Source of the DNA: JACVRM01 sp963817375
GTDB taxonomy: Bacteria > Actinomycetota > Thermoleophilia > Gaiellales > Gaiellaceae
Length of the DNA stretch: 64,000 nucleotides
Direction: 5' to 3'
Assembly (NCBI GenBank): GCA_963817375.1
Contig: CAWFOB010000004.1
Span: forward strand, 62,001 to 126,000
Part shown: piece by piece, positions 16,469 through 25,196 of the stretch
How the letters are laid out: each line of letters starts with the position of its first letter
How positions within the stretch are numbered: position 1 is the first letter of the stretch
The notes under the pieces: model-generated
Told to the model about the DNA's origin: nothing
What the model saw: only the letters and a program-made list of their open reading frames with translations
Database searches by the model: none
Position numbers and translations under genes: made by a program

Positions 16469-18443
16469 CACGGAGTTCCATCTCCAGCGTGTCGACACGC
16501 GGCTCGGGCCGCTGGCGCTGGTCACGATGGACAACGGCGCCGACCACACGAAGCCGACGGTGCTGGGCCGTAGCGCCATCGAGTCCGGCCGGCGGGCGCT
16601 CGACGAGCTCGAGGGCGGCGACTGGGTTGCGCTCGTCGTCACCGGCAAGCCGTTCGTCTTCGCCGCCGGCGCCGACATCGAGGAGTTTCCGCGCGTGCGC
16701 ACGCGCGAGGAGGCGATGGCCGGCAGCCGGGCCGGGCACGACCTGTTCGGACGCATCCGCGCGCTGCCCTGTCCCACGGTCGCTGCGATCAACGGGGCCT
16801 GCCTCGGCGGCGGCCTGGAGGTCGCGCTGCACTGCGACGCGCGCACGATCTCGAAAGCGGTCCGCCATTTCGCGGCGCCGGAGTGCTTTCTCGGGATCAT
16901 CCCCGCGTGGGGCGGCACCCAGCTCGTCCCGCGGCTCGTCGGCGCCGAGAAGGCGGTGCGCTTCAACGTCCTCAACCCGATGCGCCAGAACAAGATGCTC
17001 TCCGGCCCCGAGGCGTTCGAGTGGGGCTTCGCCGACCGCCTTTTCGCTGCCGTCGAGTTCCTGGATGAGTCGATCGCGTTCGCGCTGGAGCTCGCCGAGC
17101 AAGGCGGCGTGCAGCGCGAGGCGGCCGATCTCTCGGACGCGGCCGAGGTGGTGGCGAAGGCCCGGATGCAGCTGGACGACTCCGTGCACGGCGCTGCACC
17201 CGCTCCCTACCGCGCCCTGGAGCTGACCGAGGGCGCGGCCACCTGGAGCCTCGAGGAGGGCTACCGCGCCGAGGAGGACGTTGTCGCAGGGCTTCTGCTG
17301 TCGCCGGAGGCGCGCGCCTCGCTGTACGCCTTCGACCTCGTCGAGCGGCGCGCCAAGCGGAAGCCGGGCATCCCTGACGACGTCGAGCCGCGCCGCGTGC
17401 GCAAGGTCGGCATCGTCGGCGCGGGGCTGATGGCGTCCCAACTGGCAGCTCTCTTTCTCCGTCGGCTCGAGGTGCCGGTGGTGCTCCGCGACGTGCGCCC
17501 GGAGGCGGTCGAGACCGCGCTCGGCTCGATCCGCGGCGAGATCGCCGGGAACCCGCGCTACGACGAGGGCAAGGCACGCTTCCTCGGCGGGCTGGTCAGC
17601 GGCTCGACCGGCTACGACGGCTTCGCCGACTGCGACCTCGTGATCGAGGCCGTCTTCGAGGAGGTCCCGGTCAAGAAGCAGGTGTTCGGCGAGCTCGAGG
17701 CCGTCGTGCGGCCGGACTGCGTGCTCGCCACGAACACGTCGGCGCTCTCCGTCACCGACATGGGCGCCGACCTCGAGCATCCCGAGCGCCTGGTCGGCAT
17801 GCACTTCTTCAACCCGGTGGCCGTGATGCCGCTGGTCGAGCTGGTCGAGACGCCGCACACGGACGACGAGACGCTCGCCACTGCGGCGGCCGTCTGCGAG
17901 CAGCTGCGCAAGCGCGGCGTCCTCGTCAACGACGCGCCCGGCTTCGTCGTCAACCGGCTCCTCACGCGCATGACCTCGACGCTCATGGAGGCGCTCGAGC
18001 GCGGCAACACGGTGGAGGAGACCGACGAGGCCGTCCTGCGCCTCGGCCTGCCGATGGCGCCCTCGGTGCTCCTGCAGATGGTCGGCCCGCGGGTCGCGTG
18101 GCACGTGCTCGAGACGATGAACGCCGCGTACCCGGATCGCTTCCCGCTCTCGCCGACGCTGCGCGCGATCGCGGACGGCAGCGAGCCGCCCGCGCCCGGG
18201 AGTGACCCGCTTCCGGTCGACGCGATCACCGAGAGCGTGCTCGACGCGTTGGCGGAGGAGATCGGCCGCATGCTGGACGAGAACGCGGTCGAGACTGTCG
18301 CCGACGTCGACACGTGCCTGCTGCTCGGCGCCGGCTTCCCGTTCTTCCTCGGCGGCATCACCCCGCGCCTGGACGCGAGCGGCGTCTCGGAGCGGGTGCT
18401 GGGGCGCCGGCTCCACGAGGCGCCGGCGCCGGTTCTCGCGTAA
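16461..18443 (+). CDS. fadB: Enoyl-CoA hydratase/3-hydroxyacyl-CoA dehydrogenase fusion (FadB/FadJ type)
   Basis: Bifunctional beta-oxidation subunit that hydrates enoyl-CoA and then oxidises 3-hydroxyacyl-CoA with NAD. The N-terminal crotonase domain (about 1-200) shows FAAGADIEEF (oxyanion hole) and AINGACLGGGLEVALHCD, with a Glu-bearing CFLGIIPAWGGTQ. The NAD domain starts at about 310 with VGIVGAGLMASQLA, later ATNTSALSVTDM, and MHFFNPVAVMPLVELV holding the catalytic His. PGFVVNRLL opens the C-terminal dehydrogenase domain. 660 residues is slightly shorter than E. coli FadB. The GTG start overlaps the thiolase stop by 8 bp. Confidence 0.9.
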   Translation: MPDTEFHLQRVDTRLGPLALVTMDNGADHTKPTVLGRSAIESGRRALDELEGGDWVALVVTGKPFVFAAGADIEEFPRVRTREEAMAGSRAGHDLFGRIRALPCPTVAAINGACLGGGLEVALHCDARTISKAVRHFAAPECFLGIIPAWGGTQLVPRLVGAEKAVRFNVLNPMRQNKMLSGPEAFEWGFADRLFAAVEFLDESIAFALELAEQGGVQREAADLSDAAEVVAKARMQLDDSVHGAAPAPYRALELTEGAATWSLEEGYRAEEDVVAGLLLSPEARASLYAFDLVERRAKRKPGIPDDVEPRRVRKVGIVGAGLMASQLAALFLRRLEVPVVLRDVRPEAVETALGSIRGEIAGNPRYDEGKARFLGGLVSGSTGYDGFADCDLVIEAVFEEVPVKKQVFGELEAVVRPDCVLATNTSALSVTDMGADLEHPERLVGMHFFNPVAVMPLVELVETPHTDDETLATAAAVCEQLRKRGVLVNDAPGFVVNRLLTRMTSTLMEALERGNTVEETDEAVLRLGLPMAPSVLLQMVGPRVAWHVLETMNAAYPDRFPLSPTLRAIADGSEPPAPGSDPLPVDAITESVLDALAEEIGRMLDENAVETVADVDTCLLLGAGFPFFLGGITPRLDASGVSERVLGRRLHEAPAPVLA

Positions 18444-18483
18444 TCGTTTGCATATCTGTCACATCGACAGCCGACGGATGAGC

Positions 18484-18526
18484 TATGCTCTTTTCGACCG
18501 CTCGCCCTAGGGGTTAACGGCGAGCG
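18484..18526 (+). promoter_or_regulatory. Possible -10 box and leader hairpin before helicase gene
   Basis: TATGCT at 18484-18489 resembles a -10 element. A -35 is not convincing (TCGACA is too close at 14 nt). An 8-bp hairpin (CGCTCGCC 18499-18506 with GGCGAGCG 18519-18526, loop of 12 containing GGGGTTAA) follows. It may be the fadB terminator or a leader structure. Confidence 0.35.
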
Positions 18527-18586
18527 TCACCTCACAAGCCGCGGCACCACGAGTGTGTCGCCCGCATGCAGGACATCGCTGATCAA
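18527..18586 (-). pseudogene. Possible LysM-repeat remnant
   Basis: On the minus strand the last 19 codons before a TGA at 18527 read LISDVLHAGDTLVVPRLVR, which looks like the end of a LysM peptidoglycan-binding repeat (D-x-L-x-x-G-x-x-L-x-V-P). No plausible coding sequence continues upstream, because that region is the helicase gene on the other strand. It could be a decayed gene end or chance. Confidence 0.2.
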
Positions 18587-21052
18587 CCGACCATGACGTC
18601 GGGCGCAGTGGCCGAGTTGGCCGAAGCTGCCGTCCGCGCCGCCACGTGGGCCGACGAGCCCTTTCTCCGCCCGGATGAGGATCCGGCCGTTGTGCTGGCT
18701 CCGGGCACTGCCCGCCGGCGCGCCCTCGACCAGGCGATCGCCGAGATCGAGGCCGGGCACAAGGAGCCGTCCAACGACTGGCGCGTCCACTTCGGGCTCA
18801 TGCTCGGGCTCGAGCGCGTCCTCACCGAGCATCCGCCGCACCTCGCCTCTGGCACGGAGCTGCGCCGCCATCAGATCGACGCGCTCGCGGGGATGCTGAC
18901 CGAGCTGATCGCCGTCAACCAGGCGGCCGCCGAGAATGGGAACGGCAACGGCCAGGTGGTCGACGAGGCGGAGCTCGAAGAGGAGGACGAGGACGAGCCT
19001 GTCACGGAGGAGGCCGACGAGGACGAGACGCCTCCGGTCGCCGAGGACCCGGGCGCGGCACGCCGCTTCCGCTTCCGCCACCCGACGGCGTCGGGCAAGA
19101 CCATCGCCGCCGCCGGCTTCGTCGAGTCCGCCCGCTCGCTCGGCGTCCTGATCCTCACCCACCGGCGGCTGCTCGTCTCCCAGTTCACGGGCGACCTGAC
19201 CACCGAGGGGTACGGCAAGCGCTTCACGGAGGCGGTGCTCCAGGGCCAGCGCCTGAAACGGCGCGACCCGATCACGATCCAGACGTACGCGTGGTTCGCG
19301 CGCCACGTCAGCGACATCGACCGCGACGCGTACCAGCTGGTCATCTGCGACGAGGCGCACACCGCACTCGGCGAGAAGACGAGTGCCGCGATCCGCTCGT
19401 TCCCCGAGCCCATCTACATCGGGATGACGGCGACCGAGCAGCTGATCGCGAAGCAGGTCGCGGACGTCTTCCCCGCCTCGGTCGACGACCTGCCGCTCAC
19501 GGACGCCGCGCGCCGCGGGCTGATCGCGCCGCTGCGCTGCCTGCGCGTCCCGCCCGTCGCCGCGATCCACTCGGTGCCGATCGTCGGCGGCGACTTCGAG
19601 GAGCGCGCGCTGGCCGCCGTCCTCGACCACACGGCTCTGAACCAGGCGGCGGCGAGCCTCTACCGCGACCGCTTCGACTCGACGCCGGGCGTCGTCTACG
19701 CCGCGGGCGTCGACCACGCGTACAACCTGGCGATGGAGTTCCGCGCCGCCGGCCTGAAGGCCGAGGCGGTCAGCGGGCGCACGCCGCCCGTCAAGCTGGC
19801 CGAGATCCTGGCCGCCTACGAGCGCGGGGAGATCGACATCCTCATCAACGCGATGCTGCTCGCCGAGGGCTGGAACTCGCCCCGCGCGACGGTGGTCATG
19901 CACCTGGCGCCGACGGCCAGCAAGCGCGTCTACCAGCAGCGCATCGGCCGCATCATGCGGACGCACCCGCGCAAGGAGGCGGGCATCGTCGTCGACTTCG
20001 TGCCCAAGGGGGCGACGCACAACGACCGCGTCATGACGCTGCACGCACTGCTCGACTCCGACTTCTACCGCGAGGGCGCCCGCGTGACGCCCGCCCCGCG
20101 CCGCCGGCCGCAGCGCCGGGCGCGCAGGCGGCTGTCGCCGGCGCCGTGGCTTGTCCCGGTGACGCCGGACGTCCGCCGCCGACTCGCCGTCATCGGCCGC
20201 GAGTGGCAGCGGATCGATCCGCGCTTCCTGGACGAGGACGAGCAGCGCTACTGGGCGACCATCGCCGGTCGCCAGGTGCGCTTCGAGGACCGCACCGAGA
20301 TCGTGAAGAAGCTCACCGAGAGCAACACGTCCAAGGTCTGCCTGGAGCAGTTCCTGTTCACGTGCGCGGCCGAGAACCCGAACCGGCGGCTGCGCATGAC
20401 CGCGCTGTCAGACCGCGTCTCGATGGGCATCGACCGCGAGGCATACGACGACCTGGTCACGATCGTGACCCAGGCGCCGACGTGGGAGAAGGACCGGCTG
20501 CCGGGGATCCGCACGCTGCTGCGGGCGCTCGGAGACGGCAAGGTCGACGCGCCGGAGCAGATCCAGGCGCGCTGGACGTGGAAGCTCGCGCGCGCGACGC
20601 GCAAGGCGCAGGACCGGCGCGCAAGCGCGGAGTTCCCGGAGGCGAAGCGCCTCCTCGGCGCCCTCGCCAACTCGCGCGGGCACCGGCACGAGGAGAACGC
20701 GGCCAAGCTCGTCAACGCGGCCATGGAGCTGCCGCTGCACGTCGGCGCCGCACTGCTCGCATCGGCAGAGGGCTACACACCCCGCGCCACGAAGCTGATC
20801 GAGGCCGCTCGCGAGCGGCTCGGGACGCTGCCCGAGGTCGCGATGGCGCTCAGTGAGAACCTGCCCGCGCCGAAGGCGAAGCCGTCGCGCTCGCGCCGGC
20901 GCCGGCGCCGGCGCCGCGGCGGTTCGCAGGCCGCCCAGAACGGCGGGGCGCAGGCGCAGAACGGCGCCGAGGCGAACGGCGCCGAACCAGAGGCCGCGGC
21001 TGAAGAAGCGCCGCCGGCCGATGAGCCGGCGGCAGACGTAGCCGCAGCCTAG
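18566..21052 (+). CDS. SF2 DEAH-type helicase with acidic insert and Arg-rich tail
   Basis: 828 residues, ATP-dependent nucleic-acid helicase or translocase of the ResIII/UvrB-like superfamily 2. LRRHQIDAL (about 99-107) acts as the Q-type motif. A Gly/Asn then Asp/Glu-rich segment (123-160) separates it from Walker A HPTASGKT (172-179). DEAH is at 262-265, GMTAT at 286-290, and motif VI QQRIGRIMR at 457-465. The C-terminal half lacks a recognised domain and ends in an Arg block (SRSRRRRRRRR), then an Asn/Gln/Ala/Glu-rich low-complexity tail, as in RNA-binding or nucleoid proteins. ATG at 18566 has no clear ribosome site; ATG at 18593 is an alternative. Role in DNA or RNA metabolism is not assignable. 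Confidence 0.85.
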   Translation: MQDIADQPTMTSGAVAELAEAAVRAATWADEPFLRPDEDPAVVLAPGTARRRALDQAIAEIEAGHKEPSNDWRVHFGLMLGLERVLTEHPPHLASGTELRRHQIDALAGMLTELIAVNQAAAENGNGNGQVVDEAELEEEDEDEPVTEEADEDETPPVAEDPGAARRFRFRHPTASGKTIAAAGFVESARSLGVLILTHRRLLVSQFTGDLTTEGYGKRFTEAVLQGQRLKRRDPITIQTYAWFARHVSDIDRDAYQLVICDEAHTALGEKTSAAIRSFPEPIYIGMTATEQLIAKQVADVFPASVDDLPLTDAARRGLIAPLRCLRVPPVAAIHSVPIVGGDFEERALAAVLDHTALNQAAASLYRDRFDSTPGVVYAAGVDHAYNLAMEFRAAGLKAEAVSGRTPPVKLAEILAAYERGEIDILINAMLLAEGWNSPRATVVMHLAPTASKRVYQQRIGRIMRTHPRKEAGIVVDFVPKGATHNDRVMTLHALLDSDFYREGARVTPAPRRRPQRRARRRLSPAPWLVPVTPDVRRRLAVIGREWQRIDPRFLDEDEQRYWATIAGRQVRFEDRTEIVKKLTESNTSKVCLEQFLFTCAAENPNRRLRMTALSDRVSMGIDREAYDDLVTIVTQAPTWEKDRLPGIRTLLRALGDGKVDAPEQIQARWTWKLARATRKAQDRRASAEFPEAKRLLGALANSRGHRHEENAAKLVNAAMELPLHVGAALLASAEGYTPRATKLIEAARERLGTLPEVAMALSENLPAPKAKPSRSRRRRRRRRGGSQAAQNGGAQAQNGAEANGAEPEAAAEEAPPADEPAADVAAA

Positions 21053-21065
21053 AAACTGTCCCGCA

Positions 21066-21193
21066 GGGGCTGTCCCCGCAGGGGGCTGTCCCCAGTGTCT
21101 GGACAGATCTTGTTCTCGCGAGCGACGTGGTGGTGCGCTTATGGTCGCACCGACAGCGATCGGGACAGCCCCCGCTTATAAGGGGACGGCCCC
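21066..21193. repeat. REP-like extragenic palindromic element, copy 1
   Basis: 128 bp bounded by inverted doublets. The left end has GGGGCTGTCCCC (21066-21077) and GGGGGCTGTCCCC (21081-21093). The right end has GGGACAGCCCCC (21162-21173) and GGGGACGGCCCC (21182-21193). The right doublet, read on the minus strand, matches the left end of the element at 54424-54611 at nearly every base apart from its short spacer. It abuts the stop codon of the PAC2 gene. No transposase is present. Confidence 0.7.
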
Positions 21194-22078
21194 TTACTGC
21201 TCGGTGGCGGCGTCCTCGTCGTCGTCGTCGTCGCGCTCGCGCAGGTAGCGCGTGAGCTCGGCGGCGAGCGCGTCGCCCGAGGGAAGGTCGGCGGGGTCGA
21301 TGCTGTCCGTGCGCTGCTCTAGCTCCTCGACGTACGCGGCCGTCTCGGCGTCGCCTGCGACGGCCTCGCTCACCTGCTCCACGTAGCCGCGGCCGGCGCG
21401 GCGGAGCTCCGAGACGTCGATGCGGCCGCCCAGGAGCGTGGCCAGCCGCTCGCAGAGCGCCTGCGCCGCGCGGGGGCTCGGCGTCAGCTGGACGTAGTGC
21501 GGCACGGCCGCCCACAGGCTCACGGACGGGATCCCGGCCCGGTGGCAGGCGTCGTGCACGATGCCGACCACGCCGGTCGGGCCTTCGTACCGCGACGTCG
21601 AGAGGCCGAGCTCGTCGACGAGCTTGCGGTCGGTCGCGCTCCCGGTCACCGGGCTCGGCCGCGTATGCGGCACGTCGGCGAGCAGCGCACCGAGCGTGAT
21701 CACCATCTCGACGCCGAGGTCCTTGGCGAAGTCGACGATCAGGCTCGAGAAGGTGCCCCAGCGCAGGTTCGGCTCGATGCCGAGCAGCAGGATCGCGTCG
21801 CGGCCGAGCTCGCGCGGCCGCGCGAAGTAGAAGGCGTTCTCCGGCCACTCGACCGTGCGCGTCTCGCCGTCGGAGAGCGAGACGAGCGGCCGCGTCGCCT
21901 GGAAGTCGTAGAAGTTCTCCGGGTCGATGTCGGCGAAGCGCTCGGCCTGCCACTCGCGCGCCAGGTAGCCGCCCGCGAGCGAGGCGCCCTGCCCGCCGTC
22001 GTTCCAGCCGCGGAACGCGGCGATCATCACCGGGCGCTCGAGGCGGGGGCGATGGACTACGCGCAGCTCGCCGGCCAT
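21194..22078 (-). CDS. PAC2-family protein
   Basis: 294-residue cytoplasmic protein of the PAC2 (proteasome assembly chaperone 2-like) family common in actinobacteria. Signature segments include MIAAFRGWNDGGQGAS near the start, ILLLGIEPNLRW, and VITLGALLADVPHTRPSPV in the middle. The C-terminus ends in an acidic run (RERDDDDDEDAATEQ). ATG at 22078. It lies 9 nt downstream of ctaA on the same strand. In archaea and actinobacteria the family is linked to proteasome biology, but the biochemical role in bacteria is not settled. Confidence 0.85.
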   Translation of the reverse strand: MAGELRVVHRPRLERPVMIAAFRGWNDGGQGASLAGGYLAREWQAERFADIDPENFYDFQATRPLVSLSDGETRTVEWPENAFYFARPRELGRDAILLLGIEPNLRWGTFSSLIVDFAKDLGVEMVITLGALLADVPHTRPSPVTGSATDRKLVDELGLSTSRYEGPTGVVGIVHDACHRAGIPSVSLWAAVPHYVQLTPSPRAAQALCERLATLLGGRIDVSELRRAGRGYVEQVSEAVAGDAETAAYVEELEQRTDSIDPADLPSGDALAAELTRYLRERDDDDDEDAATEQ

Positions 22079-22087
22079 CCGGCCAGT

Positions 22088-23014
22088 CTACGTCGCGCCC
22101 TGCGGCCTGGACCGCCGCGCGCGCCACAGGAGCGTGACGAACGCCACGCTTCCGGCCCACACCGCGCCCGCGAGCGCGACGTGGACGAGCACGACGCCCC
22201 AGGGCAGGTGCGTGCGGTACTGGATCTCGCCGACGATCATCTGGGCGATCAGGACGCCCAGCAGGATCAGCGCCGCGCGGAAGAGCCGCGGCAGCTCCTC
22301 CCGGCGCGAGAACAGCCAGCCGAGCAGCACGAGGAAGAGCGTCCCGAAGATCGCGGTCGCCCGCACGTGCACGTAGACCGCCGAGTGCAGTGACCAGACG
22401 CGCTCGACCTTCGCGCTGTCGCCCGGGTGCGGTCCCGCGGCGGTCGCGACGGCACCGCTGGTGACGAGTGCGAGGGCCGCGCCCGCGAGCGCGAGCCCTG
22501 CCCAGCGGACGCGCTCGGGGATCGCCGGCTCGGCGACGGGCCGCCACGGCCCGAGCGCCAGGACGACGGCACCCGCGAGCACGACCAGGGCGAGCAGGAA
22601 GTGCGTCATCACCATCAGCGGGTTCAGGCCGGTCTTGATCGTGATCAGCCCGAGTGGCGCCTGGGCGACCGTTCCGGCGAGCACGCCCCAGGCCAGCCAG
22701 ACGGCCCAGCGCGGGACACCGTCGACCCGCCGGGCGATCCAGGCGGTCGCGAGCGACAGGCCGATCGGGAAGAGCGCGACGGCGCGGTTCGAGAACTCGA
22801 TCGCGCCGTGGTAGCCCTGCTCGGGGAAGAAGCTCCCCTGCTGGCAGCCGGGCCAGTTGTTGCACCCGAGCCCGGATGCGGTCAGCCGGACGAGCGCGCC
22901 GGTGACGACGATGACGTAGAGCGCGACCGCCGACGCGATCGCGAGCCGCTGGAACGCGGCCGGGGACAGCTCGAGCCGCCGCGCCAGGCGCAGCCGGTGC
23001 GCACCTGCCTCCAC
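22088..23014 (-). CDS. ctaA: Heme A synthase, COX15/CtaA type
   Basis: Integral membrane protein that oxidises the C8 methyl of heme O to make heme A for cytochrome oxidase. 308 residues with about eight hydrophobic helices. TGALVRLTASGLGCNNWPGC carries the paired Cys loop after helix 1. The EFSNR segment gives the conserved Glu region, and MTHFLLAL, LHSAVYVHV and VLVHVALA supply candidate heme-ligand His residues. ATG at 23014. It is followed by the PAC2 gene 9 nt downstream. No ctaB or cox genes are visible in the window. Confidence 0.88.
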   Translation of the reverse strand: MEAGAHRLRLARRLELSPAAFQRLAIASAVALYVIVVTGALVRLTASGLGCNNWPGCQQGSFFPEQGYHGAIEFSNRAVALFPIGLSLATAWIARRVDGVPRWAVWLAWGVLAGTVAQAPLGLITIKTGLNPLMVMTHFLLALVVLAGAVVLALGPWRPVAEPAIPERVRWAGLALAGAALALVTSGAVATAAGPHPGDSAKVERVWSLHSAVYVHVRATAIFGTLFLVLLGWLFSRREELPRLFRAALILLGVLIAQMIVGEIQYRTHLPWGVVLVHVALAGAVWAGSVAFVTLLWRARRSRPQGAT

Positions 23015-23039
23015 GTGCGCGAGTGTAGTGCCGCCTGCC

Positions 23040-24074
23040 TTAACGCAGGGTGACGCCGGCCCCGGCCTCGACCCGGCCGATGCGCGTGAGCGGCTCGCCG
23101 CCCGCCGCGAATGCCGACTCGAGCGCAGACGCCCTCAGGTCCGGGGACGCGATCAGCAGCCCGCCGGCCGTCTGCGGGTCGTACGCCAGCACCACGAGAT
23201 CCTCCGCGACGCCGTCGTGCGTGACGTGCGGGCCCGCGAAGTCACGGTTGCGGGAGTCGCCGCCCGTCCGCTCGCCGGCGGCCGCGACCGCGCGGGCGCC
23301 GGGCAGGAGCGGCAGCGCCTCCGCCTCCAGGACGACCGCCACGCCACTGCGCTCGGCCAGCTCCCACGCGTGGCCGAGCAGCCCGAACCCGGTCACGTCG
23401 GTGACCGCGTTGGGCCCGACGGCGCGAACGAGCCGGGCGGCATCGGCGTTCAGGCGGCGCATGGAGGCGATCGCGTCCTCGAGCGCGGCCGGGTCGACGA
23501 GCCCCCGCTTGGCGCCGTGCACGATCAGCCCGGTGCCGAGCGGCTTGGTCAGGTAGAGCACGTCGCCCGCGCGCGCGCCCGCCTTCGTCCACACCTCGTC
23601 CGGGTGCACGGTGCCGACGACCGCGAGCCCGAACTTGGGCTCGTCGTCGCGCAGCGTGTGCCCGCCGGCGAGGACCGCGCCGGCGCTGCGCACGGTCTCG
23701 GCCGCGGAGGCGAGCACGGCCGCCACCGCCTCGTCCGGCAGTGCCTCCGGAAAGGCGGCCACCGAGAGCGCGACGAGCGGGAGCCCGCCCATCGCGAACA
23801 CGTCGTTGAGCGCGTTTGCAGCCGCGATCGCACCGTAGTCGGCGGGGTCGTCGACGAGCGGCGGGAAGAAGTCGACCGTGGCGACGAGCGCCCGCTCGTC
23901 GTCGAGCCGGTAGACGGCCGCGTCGTCCGACGGCGCCAGGCCGACGAGCAGCCCTGCAACCTGGTGCGGGACGAGGCCCGCGACGAGCTCCTCGAGCCGC
24001 GCAGCCGGGTACTTGGCCGCACAGCCGCCGCACGAGGTGAAGTCGGTGAGCCGGACGGCCTGCTCAGAGCGCAT
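23040..24074 (-). CDS. selD: Selenide, water dikinase (selenophosphate synthetase)
   Basis: Makes selenophosphate from selenide and ATP, the Se donor for selenocysteine, selenouridine or Se-dependent molybdenum enzymes. 344 residues. The N-terminal TSCGGCAAK places Cys18 and Lys21 where E. coli SelD has catalytic Cys17 and Lys20; the second E. coli Cys (19) is Ala here. Metal and ATP segments include APSDDAAVY, VDFFPPLVDDP, and ANALNDVFAMGG followed by GGHTLRDDEPKFG. DVTGFGLLGHAWE is also typical. The start overlaps the preceding lipoprotein gene by 11 bp. No selA, selB or tRNA-Sec was seen in the window. Confidence 0.92.
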   Translation of the reverse strand: MRSEQAVRLTDFTSCGGCAAKYPAARLEELVAGLVPHQVAGLLVGLAPSDDAAVYRLDDERALVATVDFFPPLVDDPADYGAIAAANALNDVFAMGGLPLVALSVAAFPEALPDEAVAAVLASAAETVRSAGAVLAGGHTLRDDEPKFGLAVVGTVHPDEVWTKAGARAGDVLYLTKPLGTGLIVHGAKRGLVDPAALEDAIASMRRLNADAARLVRAVGPNAVTDVTGFGLLGHAWELAERSGVAVVLEAEALPLLPGARAVAAAGERTGGDSRNRDFAGPHVTHDGVAEDLVVLAYDPQTAGGLLIASPDLRASALESAFAAGGEPLTRIGRVEAGAGVTLR

Positions 24075-24960
24075 GGCGCCTCACGGCCGCGGCGAGCTCG
24101 CCCACCGAGAGCGCGCCCTCGAACTTGGCCTTGATGCGGCCGTCGCGCCCGACGACGAACGTCCACGGCTCGGTGGGCAGGTGCCACTGCTGCACGAAGC
24201 GGTTGAAGCCCTTGGCGGGGTTGTTGTCCCGGTAGATCTCCACGTGCATGAAACGAACGCCGGAGCCGGCGAACTCCTTCCGCACGTGGTCGACGACGTC
24301 GACGACCGGACCGCAGGTCTTACTCGTGCAGAACGCCGGCGTCGCGAAGGTGACGACGAACGGCGCGTGCGCGCGCAGGCTCTCCGCGATCGAGTTGCGG
24401 AGCAGGGCGCGGTCGGGCGGGACCCTGGTCGTGAGCTTCCGGATCGGCTCGGTGGCGAGCGTCGGCGTCTCCGACGCGGGCGCGCGGGAGCCGACCGCCG
24501 GCGAGTGGGCCTTGGGCTGGACGATGAAGTCGCCGACGCCGTGGACGTCGCTCGAGCCCGGCGGGCGCGCGAGCACCCAGAACTTCCCGGGCCGGTCGAT
24601 GCGCGCGTTCAGCACGTACTGCATCTGGCCCTCGCCGGCGTCGCCGGGCGGCGCCGTCGACTCGATGCGGGCCGTGGTCTTCAGGAACGGGACGGAGTCG
24701 AACAGGGGCACGCCGTCCTGCGCACGGGCGATCCAGACGCGCAGCGAGGGGTGGTCGATCGACTGCCCATGCTGGTCGAGGAAGAGGAAGGAGTAGCGCA
24801 CGGGCCCGGGGCCGAAGTCGGCTGAGCCCGGGAGCAGGCCGAGCTCCTGGCCCGAGCCGGCGAGGCGGCCGAGCGTGCCGGCGCCGGGGCCGGACGATCC
24901 GCCGCACGCGGCGGCGATCAGGGGAAGCGCGAGGAGCGCGGCGGCGAGACGTGCGCGCAC
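24064..24960 (-). CDS. Thioredoxin-fold lipoprotein
   Basis: 298 residues. The GTG start gives MRARLAAALLALPLIAAACGG, a lipoprotein signal with lipobox Cys at about residue 19. A beta-rich middle domain follows. From about residue 190 a thioredoxin-like domain appears with ATPAFCTSKTCGPVV, a CxxxxC pair in place of CxxC, similar in position to SCO/TlpA redox proteins. VVGRDGRIKAKFEG near the end is typical of the thioredoxin-fold core. A role in extracytoplasmic thiol or metal-centre chemistry (for example oxidase assembly, given ctaA nearby) is inference. It overlaps selD by 11 bp, so the two genes are probably cotranscribed. Confidence 0.75.
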   Translation of the reverse strand: MRARLAAALLALPLIAAACGGSSGPGAGTLGRLAGSGQELGLLPGSADFGPGPVRYSFLFLDQHGQSIDHPSLRVWIARAQDGVPLFDSVPFLKTTARIESTAPPGDAGEGQMQYVLNARIDRPGKFWVLARPPGSSDVHGVGDFIVQPKAHSPAVGSRAPASETPTLATEPIRKLTTRVPPDRALLRNSIAESLRAHAPFVVTFATPAFCTSKTCGPVVDVVDHVRKEFAGSGVRFMHVEIYRDNNPAKGFNRFVQQWHLPTEPWTFVVGRDGRIKAKFEGALSVGELAAAVRRHAL

Positions 24961-24978
24961 GCCGGCGAGTGTAGGGAA

Positions 24979-25006
24979 AGCCGGGGGCGCCTCAGCACCC
25001 CCGGCT
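24979..25006. terminator. 9-bp hairpin between peptide gene and lipoprotein gene
   Basis: AGCCGGGGG (24979-24987) pairs with CCCCCGGCT (24998-25006) around a 10-nt loop. It separates the transcript of the XRE regulator/peptide from the lipoprotein-selD unit on the minus strand. Confidence 0.6.
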
Positions 25007-25030
25007 CCGTATCAGGCCCTCCGGTGCGGC

Positions 25031-25049
25031 CTCCGCAGTGGCAGCGGAG
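25031..25049 (-). terminator. Short hairpin after peptide gene
   Basis: CTCCGC (25031-25036) pairs with GCGGAG (25044-25049). It lies 7 nt past the stop of the 40-residue peptide gene and, with the larger hairpin downstream, forms a likely tandem terminator. Confidence 0.45.
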
Positions 25050-25056
25050 CCGGGGA

Positions 25057-25179
25057 CTAGAAGGCGTTCTTACACAGCGCGTGACCGTTGCCATCGTGCA
25101 TCGCGGCACCTGCCACCGTGGGCAGGAGCCCCGTGACGAAGCACGCGACCAGCATCGCGAATGCGACGCGAACCTTCAT
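25057..25179 (-). CDS. 40-residue exported peptide, candidate signalling pro-peptide
   Basis: ATG at 25179 has a near-perfect AAAGGAGG ribosome site 7 nt upstream. The peptide starts MKVRVAFAMLVACFV and continues to GLLPTVAGAA, a clear Sec signal with an Ala-x-Ala type cleavage zone around residues 23-26. The remaining about 14 residues are MHDGNGHALCKNAF, with one Cys. The gene begins 17 nt after the stop of the XRE-TPR regulator on the same strand and is followed by hairpin terminators, so the two form a bicistron. Size, export signal and position match Phr/NprX/PapR pro-peptides of RRNPP systems. A short secreted protein of other function remains possible. Confidence 0.65.
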   Translation of the reverse strand: MKVRVAFAMLVACFVTGLLPTVAGAAMHDGNGHALCKNAF

Positions 25180-25196
25180 GTGGGAGCCTCCTTTCG

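Noticed and set aside
23040..24074. Selenocysteine codon in selD
   Set aside because: The catalytic position is an ordinary Cys codon and no in-frame UGA occurs.
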